The notes below the pieces were generated by a model. That model worked only from the letters and a program-made list of their open reading frames with translations, did not search any database and had not been told where the DNA came from. From Chlorops oryzae (Eukaryota; Arthropoda; Insecta; Diptera; Chloropidae), in contig CM035808.1 of assembly GCA_020466095.1 (NCBI GenBank), positions 76,975,026 through 77,039,025 on the forward strand: a DNA stretch of 64,000 nucleotides. The letters run 5' to 3'. Numbering within the stretch: position 1 is the first letter of the stretch; every line of letters begins with the position of its first letter. Both the position numbers and the translations under genes were made by a program. This document shows, piece by piece, positions 42,200 through 53,444 of the stretch.

Positions 42200-44600
42200 G
42201 CCGGTGCCTTTATTGCGGAATTATGTAGCCTACTCAGTGGGTTGTCTTTAAAAATATCCTTTGAATTTTCTTCTTTAACTGAAACATCATCTCTCTTGTT
42301 CATCAAACTACCATAACGATTTCTATCGACTTACTCGTCGAATTTATAATCTTCTTTACTACCTGACTCTCTATTAGCTTCAACCTCACTGCTGTTAAAA
42401 ATAGGTACAACTCCTTTTCTTCCAATAATCTTAGGCGATTTCCTTACCAAATCTGTCATAATTTCCTTTTTATAGACAACTATTTCTCCTATCGAGTTAT
42501 TTGCGAAAAAAAATTACCTTTTTACTGGCTCTAGCTGGGATACTAACTGTCTCTGTCGTAAAAATCCTGTCGCTTTTGGCAGCAATAAATGGTAATTACG
42601 CTATTTGCTTTCCGTTATAGAAAACCGAAATATTTTTCTTGATGAGGTTTACAACAGCTCTATTTTGAAATATATCTCGGCCTACTAAGCCATATGCTGG
42701 ATTTTTTTACCCATCCCGCAAAACATGGAATTTCCATTTTAAGCTAACGTCTTCCTAATTAGTCAATGTTATTGTACCTTTAGTACATATAGAGCCTCCG
42801 AATGCTCCTGTAATATTTCTTGTCTCTGATTCATCAATGCTCGATTGGTCTTTTAATGATTCTATTCTAACTAAACTCGATTCTGCCCCAGTGTCTACCA
42901 ACAATGTAATATCTGCATTAACCGCTTGTTGACTATGAAACACTACAAACGCTTCGTCTGACAATTCTTCCTTTTTATTTATCACCAGTTCCTCTGGTTT
43001 TTTTTTGGCTTCCTGTGTTTAATCGCTCGACAGTGCGAAATGACGCTTTCGTTAATACGCGACGTATTGTTATTATCATTTTCATTATTCTGAGACGTTA
43101 CGCTTTCATCTTCATTAAAATAATCTACGGTACCTCTAAATGTAACGTTTTTCCTCTCTGTTTTAAGTAAAATTTCTTTTTTACTTTCTATATATTTTTT
43201 TTAACCTTTTTATTATTCTTCTCTTCAACTGCATCATCTGACAAAACTTTTGATAAGTCTAGCTTCTCTAGTTCATATCTGTCCTGACTAATTTCGTTTA
43301 ATTTAATCTCTTTATCGCAGGAGACTAGACTTGGCCTTTGAACTTTGACATTTAATTGGGCTTTCCGGTCTTTTGACCTTGACCGGACCGCTAGGAGTTT
43401 CACTGACTACTATTTTCTTGCTGTTGCGCCTTACAATATCTTGCTGTTTGCCCAAATTGAGAGCATTTGTAGCACTGTATATCAGTGTTTTCATTATTTT
43501 CATCTTGCCAAATTTTACAAAATTTGTTACTTTCGTGGCCTTTCATTTGACCTATATTGCAAAATAGATTTCTAGCCTGCCAAAACATTTAATTTCTAAA
43601 TAACCTTCTTTCCCACAAAACGTGCAGGTAAATCGGTCAAATCTTGGCTCTGTTCTATTCTAACTGAAATTTGCATTCTGCTCATGGCCATATTCAAGGC
43701 AAATAATGCAAAAAGGGGAATTTCTCCTCTGCTGGCAAATATTTCGTGTATGGCCTGCCACATTACAAAAATAGCAAATAATTGTTTGCGGAATGTTAAA
43801 ATTTTGATATAACTTGCTTTTTTCTGCATAAAGGTTTTCTGAGTCTTCTGCTATTTTAATAAAAAATGAGAGAGGCTTATCCCTATGGCTTTCTAGCCGG
43901 AGTTACATACACTGATCCTTTACTCCGAAAGTGAACTTATTTTTAGCCAACTTTTGGTACTCGCTAATTACAGATACTGCCTCAGATGCACTCCATGACC
44001 CTCTTATTAATTTTTCAGCCTCTTTTAACAAGGACTCTATCCTTTCCCAAAATGACGATGCTTTTTTTTTAATTTCGGGAGCATTTTCTATTTCAAACCT
44101 AATCGTTTCTAAGGTTTTGTGCTTGACAAAGGTTTTCTTAATAAATTCACCCAGTTTCCCTATGTCCTCAAATTGTTTTTGACTGGCCTTTATGTAAGCT
44201 GGCGCTGAAAGCTCCTGCTTTACGCATTTGACGATGTCCTGCTCGTCGACATTTTGTGTTGTGCTCCGAAGTAACTCTAAACCAATAATAAATTTGTCTA
44301 CGTGTGAACTTAATTCTGGGTGGTCTTGACCTGAGAAGCATGGAACTAAGCTAATAACCTTTTTCATGACCTCGTCTGCTGGAGTGGCATTTGCCATTGT
44401 TATTTTTATAACAGGTATTACTGCTTTTGAAGTGGTTGGCTGTTCAATTATTGTATCTGTTTGGATGCTCTCAGTTGGTTTTGGCTTTTTATGTGCAATA
44501 TCGGTTTTATTCGAAATTTTTTCCCTTAGTTCTTCTAATAGACTGGTATTTGTTAAATTATTTGAGTTTTTATGATTTGTGATAAATGACGTACTGGTGC
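42200..44600 (-). pseudogene. Element C gag and protease, broken
   Basis: Gag shows MANATPADEVMKKVISLVPC, SSHVDKFIIGLELLRSTTQN and LAKNKFTFGVKDQ (43903-44397), then zinc-knuckle remnants in changing frames (NICQ/IGQMKGHESNKFC, CYKCSQFGQTARYC with one His lost). Retropepsin follows with ADITLLVDTGAESSLV (42755-42985), then pol leader sequence similar to 50820-51100. At least five frame disruptions. Homologous to A gag (48042-50036). Confidence 0.8.
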
Positions 44601-45264
44601 GAAGGGTATAAGATTTTCTGTAATTTTTACGGGAGGGGTTTTTCGACCTGTAGCTGGTGCTGAAGAACCCCTATATACTGCTCTCAACTCTTGTTGGTAA
44701 AATTCAGCACACAACAAGAAGGATTCTTTGCGTTAAAAATATATAAGCTTTTGAACTTTGCATTTTTATGTTTGCTCGTTGACCCTGTGGTATCTTCTGT
44801 TGCTGCTACCGTTGATATTTAAATTGTAATGGTTATATGATCCTTTAAAATTTCACACGAATGTGACTTTGTCAAAGCAGTTTTTTAATTAAAACGTTAA
44901 TTTTAACCTTTCAAGCCTCTGAGTCACTAGACTTTGTGAATACGAGTATTTGCTAATTCGGTTGATGTTTACCACTTTATTAAAACCTGCAGTTTTCTTA
45001 CAAGGATTAAAACCTCTTCAAAGAAATATCGGCAAGCTATCACTTGTCTATATTGATTTCGTCTGAGTTATCTTAATTGCCTCTGTCGTGTGACTTACGA
45101 ATATTCTGAGTTCTGCTCCTTCGGTTGATGTTTACCAATTTTTTTAAACCTGCAAAGTTCCGCTTCGGCTGAACTCGTTGTTTTCGTACGTCAAACCACA
45201 AAAACTATTTTAAGGATAATTATTTCAAAGGTTCTGAGCCTTGGTTCGCATCCAACTGAAAGTC

Positions 45265-45284
45265 AGTCGAATACCGGCTGCGCC
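45265..45284 (-). other. Primer-binding site of element C
   Basis: TGGCGCAGCCGGTATTCGAC on the minus strand, four bases after the LTR end. Element A has TGGCGCTGCCGGTATTCGAC at 47365-47384 and a third copy has TGGCGCAGCCGGTCAACC at 58440-58423. This is a tRNA 3'-end complement; the tRNA species is not determined here. Confidence 0.75.
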
Positions 45285-45289
45285 AACTA

Positions 45290-46052
45290 TGTTGTGATTT
45301 TAAGCAAGTGATGTGTTCCCTGTGAACATAATGCCTAAAAGCCTTTGTGAAAATAAAAAGGCCACAAGATTTATACGTTATAATATCTTTTATTTAATCC
45401 TTATTTACTTCTCAATATCGTTTATGCTAGCTCCTGTCATAAACTCTAAACTATTTCCCTAAACTCCAAGTCCACGCTCTAATCGCTGTTGCCTGTGGTA
45501 GGTACATACGAGTCGAGCTGAGACTGTCACAAACTGGTCTTACGCTAAGAGTCCCTTTCTGCATCTCGATCTTCGGCTTACATAAAAACAAACTACTGAT
45601 GCCGCATTGCTCATTTTCCAATTGTGGCCCGTTGGCTTATTGCGAAACTTCTGGAACTGCTGAGCGCGTTTAACGTTGACCTCATTATCGATCTCCCAAT
45701 CGATGTCTGTCGCAATAGTTGGACTGTTGACCTGTGCTTGTTGCTTTGATTTAACTTAATTGCATTTTGAGCCCAACAGATATCATACTCGCCACATTAG
45801 CACTTTTGCCAGGTGTCGCCTGAATTCCCTTGCGTTCGGAAATTCGTTTATCAAGTATTACTGCTCGCCGCTCTTGTCGTGTGCCAACGTTGATCATATT
45901 TCCATAACCGTATTTAAGCTTGGTTTGGTTGTTGTTGTTGTTGTTCTTTCGTTTGTGCTGAAGCGGTTTTGTTATATTTCGGACTGTGCATACAAAGGTG
46001 ACCATCGTGCATAATAATTGAATGCTCGTGAGTCGAATATTGACTCACAACA
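45290..46052 (-). repeat. LTR of element C
   Basis: On the minus strand it begins TGTTGTGAGTCAATATTCGA and ends CACAACA just before the PBS. It contains CAACAACAACAAC repeats like the A LTR. A polypurine tract precedes it and a PBS follows it. Confidence 0.75.
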
Positions 46053-46654
46053 TCCCTCCCCCTTTGAAGGAGTCGCGAGCATCGTGACTGCAAACTGCCG
46101 GAATGTCTGCTAAAAAAAAACTGTTGCACGACATCCCTCCCCCTTTTAAAGGAGTTGTTGGCCAGATAGAAATGACTTGCTATGCACAATTTGATAAGCT
46201 TAATATTGCTGCTTGCTGTAGTTATCCTTGTTGCTCTGCCCACAATCGTGTGTTAGAGGCATATAAATATTTCTCTGTGGAAGATATTGCCGCATTCGAA
46301 ATCAGCCGAGTTCTTCATGTACTGCTGTGTAGTTGATTCGCCTGTTGATGCGTGTTGGAGCTTGATGGCATATTAACTTATGTATAATATTATTTTCTCT
46401 ACTTCTATATTAAAACTATTCTTGTTACACTTTTTACTGTTACTATAATTGAATGACAGAGTCTTAAAATTCTAACTTTGAAATTCTCAAACTCTATCAG
46501 TACATAATCACTTAAAATTTCAATTTCAAGATTTATTTTCTGCTTACAAGTTTGCTTGTTTTTCAAAAATTCTTACTTCGTCATTAAATTAAATTTTATC
46601 AGTTTCAAAATCTTTAGATTTTTCATTACTAGTTGTTGTTTTAATCGATCCCTC
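46053..46654 (-). other. Internal 3' remnant with two polypurine tracts
   Basis: On the minus strand, ctcctttaaaagggggaggga (about 46132-46152) and ctccttcaaagggggaggga (about 46053-46073) lie 79 bp apart, the second directly before the LTR. The rest (46160-46654) is non-coding and AT-rich. Confidence 0.65.
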
Positions 46655-47363
46655 TGTTGTGAGTCAACACTTGACTCACGAGCATTTAACATTTTTACCG
46701 TTGGTCACCTCAAAAGCGCAGCATTACGAAACAGCAACAAACTCATGAGCAAGCTAAACGTCCAGCCCAAGCAACGCACAACAACAACAACAGCAAATCG
46801 TAAGCCAACGTAGTAAGCGAATTTCCATATACAAGGAAATTCGAGAACAAGAACAATTGGAACACCTGTTTGGGTTTAGAATGCAAGTCGGCAAATTGAA
46901 GCCGAGCACAACAACAACAACAGCAACTTGATGGTACGCGCAGGTCAGCGTAAAACTTACGAAATAGTTACAGAAGCTTCGACCTACAACTACGCAATAT
47001 TCGACTAGCATTGATTGGGAATGCGACTATGCAGCATCGACACTTTTGTATTATAAAAGCCAACGATCAAGAATGAGAAAAAGCACTTAGCGAGTAGCAG
47101 TTTGCGAGATCTCAACTGTTACGTATGTACTCACCAGTGGCAACAGCGGAAGAGTGTGGATCTTAGTGTTGTAAGGATTTAGGGAAGTTTCGAGTGTCAG
47201 TTAGGAGTAAATATAAGGTACTAACTTGTGAATAGACAATAAGGACTCTAGCCTAATAAAAGATTCGAAAACAATCTATTTGGTGTCCTTTCATTTTGTT
47301 TATTTGCACTGAAGTATTCAGACGTTGTATTCAATCGGGAATACAGCGGAAAATACTTTAACA
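46655..47363 (+). repeat. 5' LTR of element A
   Basis: 709 bp, TGTTGTGAGTCAAC to CTTTAACA. It has CAACAACAACAAC runs, a TATA-like tattataaaag (about 47050) and an AATAAA-type signal (taataaaag, about 47255). It matches 57750-57962 for the first 212 bp. Confidence 0.88.
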
Positions 47364-47364
47364 T

Positions 47365-47384
47365 TGGCGCTGCCGGTATTCGAC
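47365..47384 (+). other. Primer-binding site of element A
   Basis: TGGCGCTGCCGGTATTCGAC one base after the LTR, nearly identical to the PBS of element C. Confidence 0.75.
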
Positions 47385-47434
47385 TGACTTTCAGTTGGAG
47401 ACGAACCAAGGCTCAAAACTTGTAATAAGAGAAA

Positions 47435-47850
47435 TACATCTGCCCGGTAGAAAGTGTGGAATAACGAATGCAAAGCTAACGCGGAACCTTGGAGGTTTTA
47501 AAAAGGTGGTTATCATCATCCGAATTAGCAAAAGCTCGTGTCCATAATCTCTACCGACTCAGACATTAAGAAAAATTTTTTTTTCTTCTCTCACAAATTA
47601 CATTTTTTAAATAAAAGAATCACAAATTAAAAAAAAATTTTTTACATCTGCCCGGTAGGCAGTGTGGAATAACGAATGCAAAGCTAACGCGGAACCTTGG
47701 AGGTTTTAAAAAGGTGGTTATCATCATCCGAATGAGCAAAAGCTCGTGTCCATAATCTCTACCGACTCAGACATTAAGAACATTTTTTTTTCTTCTCTCG
47801 CAAATTACATTTTTTAAATAAAAGAGTCACAAATTAATACCTTTAAAGTG
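47435..47850 (+). repeat. 208-bp tandem duplication in the leader of element A
   Basis: TACATCTGCCCGGTAG begins at 47435 and 47643, and each unit ends near aaataaaagagtcacaaatta. Differences are few. A run of about 30 T follows at 47969-47998. Confidence 0.88.
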
Positions 47851-47966
47851 AAAAGTAAAATTCAACGGTAGCAGAAAGTCACAGAAGGAAGAACAAATAT
47901 GCATCAATCAACTATAAATATGGTGAGTACAAAAAGTTAAATTAATATTTTTATTGCAAAGAGTCC

Positions 47967-48002
<36 letters not shown>

Positions 48003-48041
48003 GTGTTTTAAGCGGACTTGTGCCCTGTTCAGTTTAGACTT

Positions 48042-50036
48042 ATGGAAGAAGAATTAGAAAATTTGAGACAGAAGGTCGCACAATCAGAAGCTGACAGCAG
48101 CAGAATTTTGGAAGAAGCGAAAGAGTTATTGCATGAGTCAAAATTAAGCAAAGAAATTTTACGGTTAATCAAAGATCAACGTGTGCTAGGCCAGTTTTCC
48201 CAAATAGAGGAGGCAATATTTTTTATAAATCAGGTAAAAAATTCAGTAAATACAAACGCCGAAAAAGACAAAATAGTCACTTTAGAAGAAACTGTAAAAT
48301 ACCTGTCAAAAAATTGTAAAAAGCTAAAAGAGCAAATAGAACATAGTAACACCCTGATAGAGGAATCCGAGAAAGAAAACGACGTTCTTCGGGAAGCCTT
48401 AAGAAAAGCGGTAGGGCAAGGGTTAACAGACACCTTGGAAAAAGATAAGGCCGTTCTTAGAGAAAGAGAAGAGGAGGTAAGGAGACTTAAAGATCAAATT
48501 ACAAAATTAAAAAAGGAGTTGAAGACGGTATACACTGCCTCACCGATGCCAAGCCCAACAATAACTAAAAAATCACTTTCCGTTATAGAGCAAACAGGAA
48601 ATTCCCCAATACCACAAGCCCCCCCACCGGCACCAGTTGCCCCTACAGAGTTATTAAACAAAACTCAAAACAAACCAGTCCAAATAATTACAACTCCGGT
48701 AACATTTTTAGAAGAATTAAATACACAACTTGTGAAGGTCACACTTAACAAAAGTAATACCACCCAAAACTCAACAGTTCAAAATACAGAACAAACACCC
48801 AACCGAGTTTCATTAGTACCCACAGTTACAGTGACAATGGCAAACTCTACTCCAGCAGATGAGGTCATGAAAAAGGTCGTTAGTCTAGTGCCAAATTTTT
48901 CTGGCCAAGACAACTCAGAATTAAGCTCTGAAGTAGACAAATTTATCACAGGCTTAGAATTACTAAGAAGCATAACACAAAATATGGCCGCGCAAGACAC
49001 CATAAAATGCGTAAAACAGAGATTATCGGGATCAGCTTACATAAAAGCCAGCCAGAAAAATTTTAACAGTTTAGATAAACTCGGAAATTTCATAAAGAAA
49101 AATTTTTTAAAGCAAAGAAGTTTAGACACAATCAGATTTGAAATAGAAAGCTGTGCTGAATATTTAAATGAAAAAGCATCATCATTTGGGGAAAGGATAG
49201 CGGCCTTGCTGAAAGAAGCCGAAAAATTGATTAGAGAAACGTGGAATTCTTCAGAATCAGTATCAGCTCTTAGTGAATATAGTAGGCTAGCCAAAAATAA
49301 ATTCATTTTCGGTATAAAAGATCGGTACATGCAACTCCGGTTAGAAGGACATAGAGACAAACTACTTCCATTTTTAATAAAATTGGCAGAAGACGCAGAA
49401 GGGCTACAAACAGAAAATATAAATTTTCAGACAAATAATTTCATAAGTCAAAGTAGAACACCTGCACAAACAATTTTATGCTCTTTTTGCAATATTGCGG
49501 GCCATACACGCGATATTTTCCAGCAAAAAAGGAATACTCCTTATTGCAATGTATGTTTCGAATACGGACATGAGCAAACAGCGAAATGCGGGAAAATAGA
49601 ACAACAACGCAGTCGTGATATCATAATTTGCAAATTCTGTAGAAAAAAGGGACATTCAGAGAATAAATGTTTTGGAAGACTAGAGAAATTATTTTGCAAT
49701 ATATGTCAAATGAAAGGCCACGAAAGTAACAAATTTTGTAAAAGTTGGCAAGATGAAAATAATATGAAAGAAATTCAACTCCTGAATATAGCACCATCTA
49801 GAAGAGACGCAATTGAAAATAGGAAAGAAAATTTTAATCAAAATCAGTCCTACAATCATCAATTTTCACCACATGCTGGTCCGAATAGTTTCATAAATGA
49901 TTTTTCTCAAAATAGCCGCAGTGATATTCAATGCTACAAATGTTCTCAAGTTGGGCACACAGCGAGATTTTGTAATATGCAACAAGAAAGGGATAATAAC
50001 CAGGGAAACGCCCAGCGGCCCGGTCAAGGCCAGTAG
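48042..50036 (+). CDS. Gag of element A: coiled coil plus five zinc knuckles
   Basis: 664 residues from the ATG at 48042 (MEEELENLRQKVAQSEADSS); the frame extends upstream only without ATG. Residues about 1-170 are heptad-rich (coiled coil), then a Pro-rich linker (PIPQAPPPAPVAPTE). A retrotransposon-gag domain follows (TPADEVMKKVVSLVPNFSGQ to AKNKFIFGIKDRYMQLRLEG). The tail carries CSFCNIAGHTRDIF (last Cys lost), CNVCFEYGHEQTAKC, CKFCRKKGHSENKC, CNICQMKGHESNKFC and CYKCSQVGHTARFC. It would assemble particles and bind element RNA. The frame is fully open although pol is deleted. Homologue: element C gag. Confidence 0.88.
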   Translation: MEEELENLRQKVAQSEADSSRILEEAKELLHESKLSKEILRLIKDQRVLGQFSQIEEAIFFINQVKNSVNTNAEKDKIVTLEETVKYLSKNCKKLKEQIEHSNTLIEESEKENDVLREALRKAVGQGLTDTLEKDKAVLREREEEVRRLKDQITKLKKELKTVYTASPMPSPTITKKSLSVIEQTGNSPIPQAPPPAPVAPTELLNKTQNKPVQIITTPVTFLEELNTQLVKVTLNKSNTTQNSTVQNTEQTPNRVSLVPTVTVTMANSTPADEVMKKVVSLVPNFSGQDNSELSSEVDKFITGLELLRSITQNMAAQDTIKCVKQRLSGSAYIKASQKNFNSLDKLGNFIKKNFLKQRSLDTIRFEIESCAEYLNEKASSFGERIAALLKEAEKLIRETWNSSESVSALSEYSRLAKNKFIFGIKDRYMQLRLEGHRDKLLPFLIKLAEDAEGLQTENINFQTNNFISQSRTPAQTILCSFCNIAGHTRDIFQQKRNTPYCNVCFEYGHEQTAKCGKIEQQRSRDIIICKFCRKKGHSENKCFGRLEKLFCNICQMKGHESNKFCKSWQDENNMKEIQLLNIAPSRRDAIENRKENFNQNQSYNHQFSPHAGPNSFINDFSQNSRSDIQCYKCSQVGHTARFCNMQQERDNNQGNAQRPGQGQ

Positions 50037-50039
50037 ACC

Positions 50040-51375
50040 GGAATGCCAAATTAAAATGCAGAGTTAAGAGGCCAAACCTATTTAAAATTGAAGAAGGAGT
50101 AAAAGCTGAGAAAAAAATTTTTAGCCATGAAAAGACTGGTATAGAATTGAAAGATTTATATTTAAACAAAATATTCTTTGATGAAAAAGAACAAGGCGAA
50201 TATTTTAAGAACCCCATTAGAATAGAAAGCAATAAGGAAATTGCATTGAAATATAAAGTATTAGAACGAGGAAGAGTGCACTTAAGCGAACCAATAGAAA
50301 CAAAGTTTTATCAAATAAATAGTACAGCCGAAAGAACAGTAGATCAAGGGGAAAATAGTAAGGATAATGTGACAAAGTTAGTTACTCATTGCCAAAAGTA
50401 CAGTAGTAATATCGAAACTGTAGAGCCGGTGTCAGACGACACGTTTATAGTGCTTCCATGCGAACAGGCTATAAATGAAAAAATTACATTGTTAGTGGAC
50501 ACAGGTTCAGATACAAGTTTGATTACACTAGAAGGGTTTGGTGGGAAAACTGAGAATATTGGAAAAGAAAAGAGACAACAGGAGAATTTTTTTACAGACA
50601 TGAGAAGGGGAAGCATTCCAGAATTAATAATATTAATAAAGATATCTCTTTCTGCAACAATGATAGACAAATTGTATCACTACCATTTCTTGTTTCCAAC
50701 TTTAGTAATAGGATTTGTACTGAGGAGACAGTCACGATCCAAGCTAATGAAGCAAGAGTAGAAGAAATTTGTGCAAAAAGATTGTCAGGAGAGTTAGTAG
50801 TGCTTAAAAAAGATATTATGCCAGATTTGATAAGAAAATCGCCCAAGATTATTGGCAGAAAAGAAGTTGTACCTATTTTGAAAATCAGTGAGGTTGAAGT
50901 GAATAAAGAGTCAGGTAGTGAAGAAGATTATAAACTCGACGAAGAAGTCGATAGAAATCGTTATGGGAATTTATTGAAGAAGAAAGATGATGTTTTATTT
51001 AAAGAAGAAAATTTAAAGGAAGATTTTAAAGACAACCCACTGAGTAGGCCACACAATTCCGCAGTAAAGGCACTAGATTTACCCTGGTCGGGATATCAAG
51101 AAAGAGTTAATAATTATGAAGCGAACGATTTAATTGAAAAAATGTCACCTATCTTCAATAATCAAAGAGTTATTAGAGAAGTATTCAAGAAGTTCTTTAA
51201 TACAGTAAAAGCGACCTATATTAGTTTTGTTAAAACAGTTTTTCTCGTACAAAAAATTTTAGAATGGAAAGGCGTGAACCGCCACATAAAGTCATATATG
51301 AGCGATGGTGAAATTTCAGTTTTTAAAACGAATCCTTTAGACAAAATATTCGCATGCAATTTTAAAGTGGCTTAA
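50040..51375 (+). pseudogene. Protease and pol leader of element A, broken
   Basis: After the gag stop a new frame (50147-50761) carries NEKITLLVDTGSDTSLITLE, the retropepsin active site. A frameshift leads to 50782-51375 (MPDLIRKSPKIIGRKEVVPI, DNPLSRPHNSAVKALDLPWS), whose last 80 residues do not look like RT. This and the absence of later pol domains indicate an internal deletion within or just after the pol leader. Confidence 0.75.
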
Positions 51376-52107
51376 AGAGTTCTTGAATGTAAAAAAGCAA
51401 TTGAAAAACACAGATTTCATCACGTAAGGTGAAGTCTAACCGTTTTTAAACTTAATTATGACAAGTATTTTCTTTTTAACATCGCTTAAGGCGATGTATA
51501 AATAAGAATTTCCTAGCAAAACATATTAAAAACCCAGAAATCTTGTGAGGAACCTCACCCAGAGAGCCATAGTTAAGTAGAGTAGGTTTATTTCAAGTCA
51601 CATTCTATTGTATTTTAGTATTCCATTTCGAGTCAAGCTGTAGGACAGCCAGGTTTTAGTTTAATTCACTTCGTTTTCTTACATTGTTCTTTTCATTTAG
51701 TTTGTAAGCATATCAGCCATTAAAAGAAAAAAAAAAGAATCCAAATGTTAGTTTTAAGCCTAGTATCCGGACACGTAATGTAGTAGTATAAAACCAGCCA
51801 ATCAAATAGTAGGATTAAGGATAGATTATAAGCATGTGAATCCCGCCAGGTAGTAGTTTAAGGCTAGGTTATAAGTGAGAAGTTGTTAGCTATAAGTGGG
51901 AAGGGAGACCACCGTGTGGAAGAGTTATCGATATATCGATAGCATCGAGTTCGAGAAAAGAGCTTAGCGTCGGTTCGATTTGGAAAGCGAGCGTCACTTC
52001 TGATCCAGCCGCCGACAAGCCATCAACACAGTAAAATTTAAACGGAAGGAACCCCGGAACTTGGCGACGCCATACCAATATTGGAGTGAGTATATTAAAA
52101 CGGTGAA

Positions 52108-52650
52108 ACGCAATACTTGCGGAAAATAGTTGAGATTAGGACAAGTGAAGATTCGTCGCACTCGATTCCAACGAAATACGTTGTGGATCCTCGTGCTCGA
52201 AGTAAACGCAATACTTGCGGAAATTAGTTGAGACCAGGACAAGCGAAGATTCGTCGCACTCGATTCCAACGAAATACGTTGTGGATCCTCGTGCTCGAAG
52301 TAAACGCAATACTTGCGGAAATTAGTTGAGACCAGGACAAGCGAGGATTCGTCGCACTCGATTCCAACGAAATACGTTGTGGATCCTCGTGCTCGAAGTA
52401 AACGCAATACTTGCGGAAATTAGTTGAGATTAGGACAAGTGAAGATTCGTCGCACTCGATTCCAACGGAATACGTTGTGGATCCTCGTGCTCGAAGTGAA
52501 CGCAATTACTTGCGGAAAATAGTTGAAATTAGGCCAAGCGAAGATTCGTCGCACACGATTCCAACGAAATACGTTGAGGATCCTCGTGCTCGAAGTGAAC
52601 GAAATTACTTGCGGAAAATAGTGACATTAGACCAAGCGAAGATACGTCAC
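52108..52650 (+). repeat. 98-bp tandem array in the LTR (repeated at 55093-55635)
   Basis: Units start ACGCAATACTTGCGGAAA at 52108, 52206, 52304, 52402, 52500 and 52599. Each contains GATTCGTCGCACTCGATTCC and TTGTGGATCCTCGTGCTCGA. Confidence 0.95.
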
Positions 52651-52658
52651 ACTCGATT

Positions 52659-53090
52659 ACAGTGGGCTCTCGCTGTATCCTCGTGCTCGGTTTGCCACGC
52701 GGTCGTTTTGCGGAAGTCAGTGAATAAATTCTCGGAAATCGTGCTCGGCGGTTTACAGTGGGCTCTCGCTGTATCCTCGTGCTCGGTTTGCCACGCGGTC
52801 GTTTTGCGGAAGTCAGTGAATAAATTCTCGGAAATCGTGCTCGGCGGTTTACAGTGGGCTCTCGCTGTATCCTCGTGCTCGGTTTGCCACGCGGTCGTTT
52901 TGCGGAAGTCAGTGAATAAATTCTCGGAAATCGTGCTCGGCGGTTTACAGTGGGCTCTCGCTGTATCCTCGTGCTCGGTTTGCCACGCGGTCGTTTTGCG
53001 GAAGTCAGTGAATAAATTCTCGGAAATCGTGCTCGGCGGTTTACAGTGGGCTCTCGCTGTATCCTCGTGCTCGGTTTGCCCCGCGTTCGA
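52659..53090 (+). repeat. 96-bp tandem array in the LTR (repeated at 55644-56075)
   Basis: Units start ACAGTGGGCTCTCGCTGTAT at 52659, 52755, 52851, 52947 and 53043 (partial). They contain GGTTTGCCACGCGGTCGTTT. The array is open on both strands because no unit contains stops in those frames. Confidence 0.95.
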
Positions 53091-53444
53091 TTTGCCACGC
53101 GGAGGGTTACGCGGAAAGGAACTTTGGAGTAGACTAGTGTGCGGTGGGTTGAGATCAGGAACGTCACAACTCCACGGCTAGCGGACAGTCCTCGAGGACT
53201 CCGACTGCGAGACGGCAGGACACACGGTGGCCTTACACGCGCGGCTAGTTTTAAGTACACATTAAAAAGTAGATTATTCGGACTTTATCCTTAGGCGTTC
53301 CCCTTAAAAAAGGGAACACATTTCCAAATAAATAACATCTTTATAACGATTAATCCCCTTGAGTTCCTTTATAAATTTTTGTGAGGAAGGTTCCCTAGTA
53401 ACTCGACTGAGTAACTACCCCGGCTGGGAAAACGGTCCCTTACA

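Larger units (their letters stand above)
42137..46654 (-). mobile_element. Ty3/gypsy element C (minus copy of the A family)
   Basis: Minus-strand order: an internal 3' remnant with polypurine tracts (46654-46053), an LTR (46052-45290), a PBS (45284-45265), a leader, gag (about 44600-43300), protease (42985-42755) and the start of pol (to about 42137), where it is cut. It corresponds to element A at 46655-51540 but is more decayed. It lies head to head with A. Confidence 0.82.
51544..53444 (+). repeat. 5' LTR of element B (1901 bp)
   Basis: Unusually long. U3 has a TATA-like gtataaaacc (about 51786) and a palindromic atcgatatatcgat (51928-51941). The middle consists of a 98-bp array (52108-52650) and a 96-bp array (52659-53042 plus part). 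A hairpin, gttcccc-ttaaaaaa-ggggaac type, lies near 53299-53321, followed by AATAAATAA (53330), probably the 3' processing signal. Confidence 0.88.

Noticed and set aside
46755..47011. Minus-strand ORF in the element A LTR (and 57849-58223)
   Set aside because: It arises from the CAACAA repeat read as a valine/cysteine-rich frame and is shared only because the LTR is repeated.
48230..49360. Minus-strand ORFs across element A gag
   Set aside because: Antisense shadows of an intact, motif-bearing gag.
52411..53260. Long open frames of 256 and 243 codons on both strands (also at 55396-56245)
   Set aside because: They are by-products of the stop-free 96-bp and 98-bp LTR repeat units. They are identical in both LTRs, and the translations are pure repeats without domain features.
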